Assembly: GCA_023391095.1 (NCBI GenBank)
Contig: JAEWBN010000018.1
Coordinates: forward strand, 1-64,000
DNA from: Pseudomonadota bacterium
GTDB lineage: Bacteria; Pseudomonadota; Alphaproteobacteria; Rhizobiales; Devosiaceae
DNA length: 64,000 bases
Reading direction: 5' to 3'
The translations under genes were made by a program, and so were the position numbers. The number at the start of each line of letters is the position of its first letter. Within the stretch, counting starts at the first letter, position 1. Shown in pieces: positions 59,546-64,000 of the stretch. Under the pieces are notes generated by a model that saw only the letters and a program-made list of their open reading frames with translations, ran no database searches and had not been told where the DNA came from.

Positions 59546-59569
59546 GGCGTGGCCCCAGGGGGCCGCGCC
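59546..59569 (+). terminator. Terminator after the UgpC-type ATPase gene
   Basis: GGCGTGGCCCC and GGGGCCGCGCC make a near-perfect stem 14 bp after the stop, with one G-U pair, and GTTTCTTGG follows on the plus strand. It separates the sugar cluster from the convergent small-protein gene at 59592. Confidence 0.65.
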
Positions 59570-59591
59570 GTTTCTTGGTAGCGAAGAACCG

Positions 59592-59900
59592 CTATTCCTG
59601 CGTCGCCGGCACCATGCCGGGCAACTCGCTGCCGATCTCCACGGCCTTGCTCTGCTTGTCGAAAACGCAGATTATGCTGACTGGCGTGCCGCTGGCCTCC
59701 CCGCTCACCAGAGCCAGGCCATAGCTCTCGCTCCCGAACGGGTCGACCAAGACGCTGGGGTCGGAGATGACCTCGCTAACCGCGGCGCGACACCCCTCCT
59801 CCACCTCGACCGCAAACTCGGCCCAGGCATCGCCCGAGGCGGCCAAAGCGGGGTCGGCAGCAAGAAGGGCCGCGGAAATAAGCGCTGCACGTTTCAACAT
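59592..59900 (-). CDS. Small secreted protein
   Basis: A 102-residue protein starting at ATG 59900 with a signal peptide (residues 1-20, LISAALLAADPALAAS). The mature part has two cysteines (VEEGCRAAVSEV and VSIICVFDKQS) that could pair, and no family I recognise. A longer open frame to 60077 was rejected as non-coding. Convergent with the ATPase gene. Function unknown. Confidence 0.7.
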   Translation of the reverse strand: MLKRAALISAALLAADPALAASGDAWAEFAVEVEEGCRAAVSEVISDPSVLVDPFGSESYGLALVSGEASGTPVSIICVFDKQSKAVEIGSELPGMVPATQE

Positions 59901-60062
59901 GTGTGGGTGCCTTGCATCAGAAAAGAGGCGCTCACCCGACCATCGCGCGAAGGCCTTTTCAAGGCATGTTTCCAAACCCGCTGGAGAACAGCACGCACTG
60001 CGCAAACTTCCCCTTCCACCCCCCTTTGCCAGCCGCCCCCACCCTGCTAAAGACCCTCCTGA

Positions 60063-60138
60063 GGGCCTATAGCTCAATGGTTAGAGCCGACCGCTCATAA
60101 CGGTCTGGTTCCAGGTTCGAGTCCTGGTGGGCCCACCA
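60063..60138 (+). tRNA. tRNA with CAU anticodon, probably tRNA-Ile2
   Basis: A 76-nt cloverleaf including the encoded CCA. The acceptor stem GGGCCTA pairs with TGGGCCC, the D arm is GCTC-loop-GAGC, the anticodon stem GACCG/CGGTC has the loop CTCATAA (anticodon CAU), and the T arm is CCAGG-TTCGAGT-CCTGG. The G1-C72 acceptor pair excludes initiator tRNA-Met (C1 mismatched in bacteria). Similarity to known CAU-anticodon isoleucine tRNAs points to tRNA-Ile2, in which TilS modifies C34 to lysidine; elongator Met cannot be excluded. No integrase flanks it. Confidence 0.9.
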
Positions 60139-60317
60139 ATTTCCTTTGCTTTTTGACGCGACGTTCTGCATGCGCATCCTGCGCCGGGCCCGAACGGATT
60201 GCCTGCGCTAGGAGGTGACGCCCAGTGGGGCGTTCCGACGACCCAGCACAGTTCCAACCGCTTCCCCATCGCGCCCAACTCCCCTATCCTTGCGCACAAA
60301 GTGTGCGGAGGGCGCCC

Positions 60318-61073
60318 ATGCGGGATGGCGATATCATTCACGGACTGATCCGGGGCCTTTCGGTCATCGAGTGCTTCGATGAACAGCATGCGCGCATGTC
60401 GATATCGGACGTTGCCGAACGCACCGGTCTGGAACGCGCCACGGCCCGGCGGTGCCTGTTGACACTGACCCATCTGGGCTACGCGACCTATGACGGCAAA
60501 TTTTTCGAGCTCACGCCGCGCGTCCTCAATCTGGGCCATTCGTATCTCGCGGCCACGCCCCTGCCCCGGCTGATCCAGCCCTTCCTCGAGCAGCTTTCCG
60601 GCGCCACCAACGAGAGCACCTCGGCCGCCGTGCTCGATGGCACCGACATCCTCTATGTGGCCCGCGTCTCCACCCGCCGCGTCATGTCCATCAACCTGGC
60701 TCCTGGCGCGCGCCTTCCCGCCTATTGCACGTCCATGGGACGGACGCTTCTGGCGGCCCTGCCGCCCGAAGAGGCCCGCGCCATTCTCGAGCGCTCCGAA
60801 CTAGTCGCCTATACCGATCACACCCGCGCCGACATGGCCTCGATCACCACCGAACTGGCCGTGATCGCCGCCCAGGGCTTTGCCGTCATCGACCAGGAGC
60901 TGGAACTGGGCCTTTGTTCTATCGCCGTGCCGCTCTACGACGCGACCGGTCGCGTGGCTGCCGCCATCAACATTGGCGCCCAGTCCACCCGCGCGCCGAC
61001 GTCACGGATGATCGCCCATTTCCTCCCCCTGATGCGCAAGGTGCAGGCGGAAGTCCGCCCCCTCCTGCGCTAA
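60318..61073 (+). CDS. IclR-family transcriptional regulator (PcaR/PobR-like)
   Basis: A 251-residue regulator with an N-terminal winged helix (DVAERTGLERATARRCLLTL) and a C-terminal ligand domain (INLAPGARLPAYCTSMGRTL, ALPPEEARAILERS, GFAVIDQELELGL). ATG 60318 has GGAGGG 7 bases upstream; an upstream extension to 60225 was rejected. The pattern resembles PcaR/PobR regulators of aromatic catabolism, but no such genes are nearby, so its target is elsewhere or it is an orphan. Confidence 0.9.
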   Translation: MRDGDIIHGLIRGLSVIECFDEQHARMSISDVAERTGLERATARRCLLTLTHLGYATYDGKFFELTPRVLNLGHSYLAATPLPRLIQPFLEQLSGATNESTSAAVLDGTDILYVARVSTRRVMSINLAPGARLPAYCTSMGRTLLAALPPEEARAILERSELVAYTDHTRADMASITTELAVIAAQGFAVIDQELELGLCSIAVPLYDATGRVAAAINIGAQSTRAPTSRMIAHFLPLMRKVQAEVRPLLR

Positions 61074-61177
61074 CCGCCAGCGCTAGGCCCTGCCATTCAC
61101 GCGCACCTGGGCATGTCATAAAGCGCCGTCATCCACAGGCATGTTTTCTAATTTTCCTTCATTTACAATGCGTTGGC

Positions 61178-61195
61178 GCGTCACAAACCCGTCAT
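61178..61195 (+). promoter_or_regulatory. Pho box upstream of pstS
   Basis: GCGTCACAAACCCGTCAT fits the PhoB site: two GTCA[TC] repeats 11 bp apart (7-4-7 layout, consensus CTGTCAT-N4-CTGTCAT). It ends 108 bp before the pstS start. Another GTCAT pair at 61115-61132 is 13 bp apart and does not fit. The operon should be induced under phosphate limitation. Confidence 0.65.
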
Positions 61196-61303
61196 GCAAC
61201 TGAAATAAAACCGTCGCTGACCACTCCTAAGGTCTGCCGCGTCAAAGGGCGGCCCACAAAGATGGCTGGCCATGCTTGCAATGAATTCCGAAAGGGAACT
61301 CCC

Positions 61304-62323
61304 ATGAAGACCGCACTCTACGCCAGCGCCGCTGTCATCGCGCTCGCCGCCTTCGGCGCCGCACCGGCTTTCGCCCAGTCGCGTGACACCATCCAGATCG
61401 CCGGCTCGTCGACGGTCCTGCCCTTCTCCTCCATCGTCGCCGAAGAATTTGGCGCGACCTTCCCCGAATTCAACACGCCCGTGGTTGGCTCCGGCGGCAC
61501 GGGCGGCGGCTTCCGCCAGTTCTGCGAAGGCGTTGGTGACAACACCATCGACATCGCCAATGCCTCCCGCCCGATGCGCGACAGCGAACGTGAAGCCTGC
61601 ACCGCCGCTGGCGTCACCGATATCCGGGAAGTCCAGTTCGGCTTCGACGGCATCGTCTTTGCCTCGTCCGCTGCCGGCGCAGACTTCGCCCTGACCCCGG
61701 TTCAGGTGTTCAAGGCCATTGCGGCCAAGGTTCCGGTTGATGGCGAACTCGTCGACAACCCCTATACCTCCTGGGACCAGATCGACCCGTCCCTGCCGGC
61801 CCAGCCGATCGCGCTGGCCATTCCGGGCTCCAACCACGGCACCCGCGAAGTCTTCCAGGAAAAGGTCGTGACCCCCGGTGCCGAAGCGGCCGGCCTGCCC
61901 GAAGGCCTGTCCGACGAGGAGCTGGAAGCCGTTGAAACCACCTTCCGTCAGGACGTCGTGGTGGAAATCGCCGGTGACTACACCGAGACCCTCGCCCGTC
62001 TGACCGCTGACCCCAACACCGTCGGCGTCTTTGGCCTCAGCTTCTACGACCAGAACCGCGACACCCTCAAGGTCGCCACCGTTGACGGCGTCGTGCCGTC
62101 GCTGGAAACCGTTGCTGCGGGCGAATATCCGGTCTCTCGCCCGCTCTACTTCTACGTCAAGGGCCAGCATATCGGCGTGATCCCCGGCCTTGCCGAATTC
62201 ACCGAATACTTCCTGTCCGAAGGCGTTTCGGGCAATGGCGGGATTCTCGAATCCGCCGGCCTCATCCCGCAGCCGGCGGAAAAGTCCGCCGAAGTGCTCG
62301 CCGCCTTCCAGGCCGGTCAGTAA
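61304..62323 (+). CDS. pstS: Phosphate ABC transporter substrate-binding protein
   Basis: A 339-residue periplasmic protein with a signal peptide (residues 1-24, cleavage near AFA-QS). Phosphate-binding motifs: AGSSTVLPFSSIVAEEF, VVGSGGTGGGFRQFCEG, ANASRPMRDSE. It captures phosphate for PstCA. The start ATG 61304 has AAGGGAAC about 7 bases upstream. It heads the operon pstS-pstC-pstA under a probable Pho box. Confidence 0.95.
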   Translation: MKTALYASAAVIALAAFGAAPAFAQSRDTIQIAGSSTVLPFSSIVAEEFGATFPEFNTPVVGSGGTGGGFRQFCEGVGDNTIDIANASRPMRDSEREACTAAGVTDIREVQFGFDGIVFASSAAGADFALTPVQVFKAIAAKVPVDGELVDNPYTSWDQIDPSLPAQPIALAIPGSNHGTREVFQEKVVTPGAEAAGLPEGLSDEELEAVETTFRQDVVVEIAGDYTETLARLTADPNTVGVFGLSFYDQNRDTLKVATVDGVVPSLETVAAGEYPVSRPLYFYVKGQHIGVIPGLAEFTEYFLSEGVSGNGGILESAGLIPQPAEKSAEVLAAFQAGQ

Positions 62324-62389
62324 TACAATCAGGCGGGCCGCAGCTTCTGCGGCCAGCTTCTCGTCCGGCACCACAAGGAAAGCGTTACA

Positions 62390-63769
62390 GTGAACACTCT
62401 CATCGTCGCCGGACTGCTGCTCGTTCTCCTAGGCATTGCCTATCAGCTGGGCTGGTCCAAGAGCCGCGCCCTCGCCACCCCATCGGGCGTCCGTGTCCAT
62501 TCCCGCGGCCAGTACCATGGCACGCTGGTCGTGCTCTGGACGCTGATCCCCGCCGTGCTGATCCTGGCGCTCTGGGCTTTCTTCGCGCCCGGCGTCACCC
62601 ACTGGTACACCGTCTCGCAGATCCCCGCCGATGTGCTGCAGAGCCTCGACCAGATCGGGCTGAACCAGCAGGTCCAGCGCATTCGCGACCTGGCCTCCGG
62701 CTTCGGCATCACCGGCGAACTGCGCCCCTTCGAGCAGGCCGCCGGGGAAAACCTCGCCCGCTTTCAGCTCCTGTCCTTCCTGATCATGCTGGCCGCTGCT
62801 GCCGGTCTTGGGGTTCTCGGCCTCACCTTTGCGCAGCGCCGCATCACCGCGCGCCTCAGGGCCCGCAACGAGGTCGAGCGCTTCATTTCCGTTGCGCTGA
62901 TCGCCTGTTCGGCCGTCGCCATCCTCACCACGGTGGGCATTGTCGCGTCGCTTGTGAGCGAGGCCTTCCGCTTCTTCACCTATATCAACCCGCTCGATTT
63001 CTTCTTCGGCACCGTCTGGGCGCCGAAATTCAGCTCCACCGGCGCCGGCGACGCGGGACAGTATGGTCTCCTCCCCCTTCTGTCCGGCACGCTGATGATC
63101 TCGGCCATCGCCATGCTGGTGGCCGTGCCGGTAGGCCTGATGGCCGCGATCTACCTCAACCAGTATGCCCATGCGAATGTGCGCAGGATCGTCAAGCCGA
63201 TCATCGAAATCCTCGCCGGCATCCCCACCATCGTCTACGGCTTCTTTGCCCTTGTGACGGTGGGGCCGTTCCTGCGCGACTTCGGCGCTTCCATCGGCCT
63301 GTCCATCAGCGCCACCTCAGCTCTCACCGCGGGCCTCGTGATGGGCGTGATGATCATCCCGTTCATCTCGTCCCTGTCGGACGACATTCTCAACCAGGTG
63401 CCGCGCTCCCTGCGTGACGGCGCCTATGGCCTGGGCGCCACCCAGTCGGAAACCATCCGCAACGTGCTGCTGCCTGCCGCGCTGCCGGGCATTGTCGGCG
63501 CCTTCCTTCTGGCGGTGAGCCGCGCCATTGGCGAAACCATGATCGTGGTGCTGGCCGCCGGCAACGCGCCCATCCTGCGCGGCAATCCGCTCGAGCCGGT
63601 CTCGACCATCACGGTGTCCATCGTCAATCAGCTGACTGGCGACACCGATTTTACCGGTCCGCAGTCCCTCGTCGCCTTCGCGCTGGGCCTGACGCTCTTC
63701 ATCATGACGCTCTGCCTCAACATCGTCGCCCTCTACATCGTCCGCCGCTTCCGGGAGCAGTACGAATAA
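62390..63769 (+). CDS. pstC: Phosphate ABC transporter permease PstC
   Basis: A 459-residue permease, longer than the roughly 320-residue E. coli form because of a 140-residue N-terminal extension with two extra helices (LIVAGLLLVLLGIAYQL and LWTLIPAVLILALWAFF), a form common in Rhizobiales. The core has six helices and the binding-protein-dependent transport motif around RSLRDGAYGLGATQSETIRN. It starts with GTG 62390, preceded by AAGGAAAG. The stop overlaps the pstA start (TAATG). Confidence 0.94.
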   Translation: MNTLIVAGLLLVLLGIAYQLGWSKSRALATPSGVRVHSRGQYHGTLVVLWTLIPAVLILALWAFFAPGVTHWYTVSQIPADVLQSLDQIGLNQQVQRIRDLASGFGITGELRPFEQAAGENLARFQLLSFLIMLAAAAGLGVLGLTFAQRRITARLRARNEVERFISVALIACSAVAILTTVGIVASLVSEAFRFFTYINPLDFFFGTVWAPKFSSTGAGDAGQYGLLPLLSGTLMISAIAMLVAVPVGLMAAIYLNQYAHANVRRIVKPIIEILAGIPTIVYGFFALVTVGPFLRDFGASIGLSISATSALTAGLVMGVMIIPFISSLSDDILNQVPRSLRDGAYGLGATQSETIRNVLLPAALPGIVGAFLLAVSRAIGETMIVVLAAGNAPILRGNPLEPVSTITVSIVNQLTGDTDFTGPQSLVAFALGLTLFIMTLCLNIVALYIVRRFREQYE

Positions 63770-64000
63770 TGACCGACACCACTCTCGCTTCGGCGGCGGA
63801 GCGCCGCAAACTGGTGCGGGCCGGTCTGGGCCGTCGTCACCTCACCGAACGGCTGTTCCGCGCTTTCGGCGTCATCGCCATCTGCCTGGCGCTGGGCTTT
63901 GTCGCCCTGCTGTTCACCGATGTGCTGCGCAAGGGCATCCCGGCCTTCATGCAGTCCAACCTCCATCTCGAAGTCACCTTCGACCCCGAAGTGCTCAAGA
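63769..64000 (+). CDS. pstA: Phosphate ABC transporter permease PstA, truncated by the right edge
   Basis: The first 77 residues are visible from ATG 63769, which overlaps the pstC stop (TAATG). They contain a basic N-terminus (RRKLVRAGLGRRHLTERLF), a membrane helix (IAICLALGFVALLF) and a periplasmic stretch, matching the extended N-terminal domain of proteobacterial PstA (DUF3333 type). The rest lies outside the window. Expected partner of PstC. Confidence 0.9.
   Translation, partial: MTDTTLASAAERRKLVRAGLGRRHLTERLFRAFGVIAICLALGFVALLFTDVLRKGIPAFMQSNLHLEVTFDPEVLK

Noticed and set aside
60063..60138. tRNA gene as an integration site for a mobile element
   Set aside because: No integrase gene, no duplicated tRNA 3' end and no change of composition were seen on either side.
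61115..61132. Second Pho box upstream of pstS
   Set aside because: The two GTCAT repeats are 13 bp apart rather than 11, so PhoB helical phasing would be wrong; the site at 61178-61195 fits instead.

Overview
The window is GC-rich, densely coding DNA from an alphaproteobacterium, most likely a Hyphomicrobiales (Rhizobiales) member of the Devosia type. That placement rests on an HWE-type histidine kinase, a rhizobial-style glycogen operon (glgP-glgB-glgC-glgA-pgm-glgX), urt and ure gene sets of rhizobial type, a pst operon with N-terminally extended permeases, and small palindromic intergenic repeats. It is inference from gene content, not a phylogeny. It looks like ordinary chromosome: no phage, insertion sequence, CRISPR array or conjugation gene is visible. 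Apparent mobile DNA is limited to three small palindromic elements around the urea genes.

Layout. 1-2.5 kb: thiosulfate/sulfur module (Cys-rich exported protein cut by the left edge, YeeE/YedE transporter, periplasmic rhodanese). 2.7-4.5 kb: HWE kinase plus stand-alone receiver. 4.7-6.3 kb: ettA. 6.5-8.7 kb: AI-2E-type membrane protein with a GAF-like tail. 8.7-10.3 kb: diguanylate cyclase. 10.5-13.3 kb: NitT/TauT-type ABC importer. 13.5-14.3 kb: secreted Gly/Asn-repeat protein. 14.7-19.2 kb: very large NCS1-permease-fused hybrid kinase with its LuxR-type regulator. 19.4-25.3 kb: urtABCDE urea ABC importer. 25.8-32.9 kb: urease locus ureD-A-J-B-(unknown)-C-(MliC-like)-E-F-(DUF3995)-G. 33.4-44.5 kb: complete glycogen operon on the minus strand. 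44.7-52.9 kb: Kef-type antiporter, second AI-2E protein, nucleoside hydrolase, ABC-F protein, LysE exporter, small basic protein, second diguanylate cyclase. 53-59.5 kb: CUT1 sugar importer split into two divergent units with a ROK regulator, a ThuA-like protein and the ATPase. 59.6-61.1 kb: small secreted protein, tRNA with CAU anticodon, IclR regulator. 61.2-64 kb: Pho box and pstS-pstC-pstA (cut by the right edge).

How the genes work together. The centre of the window is a continuous 18-kb urea programme. A candidate sensor whose input domain is itself transporter-like (15.6-19.2 kb) and its LuxR-type partner are transcribed divergently from urtABCDE, with a perfect 16-bp palindrome between them. 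urt is followed by all urease subunits, the accessory proteins UreD/E/F/G and the nickel transporter UreJ, so sensing, uptake, hydrolysis and metal maturation of urea are all encoded together. Three unfamiliar genes are embedded in the urease operon (138-aa cytosolic protein, MliC-like secreted protein, DUF3995 membrane protein). Palindromic elements sit between urtA and urtB, between urtB and urtC, and, in frame, inside the receiver domain of the sensor kinase. Elsewhere the window encodes carbon storage (glycogen), phosphate import under a probable PhoB site, sugar import, and two c-di-GMP synthases.

Limits. All calls come from reading the sequence without database searches. Start codons were moved from the longest frame where a Shine-Dalgarno sequence, a signal peptide or overlap with a neighbour argued for it. 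Ligands of the transporters and sensors are inferred from context.
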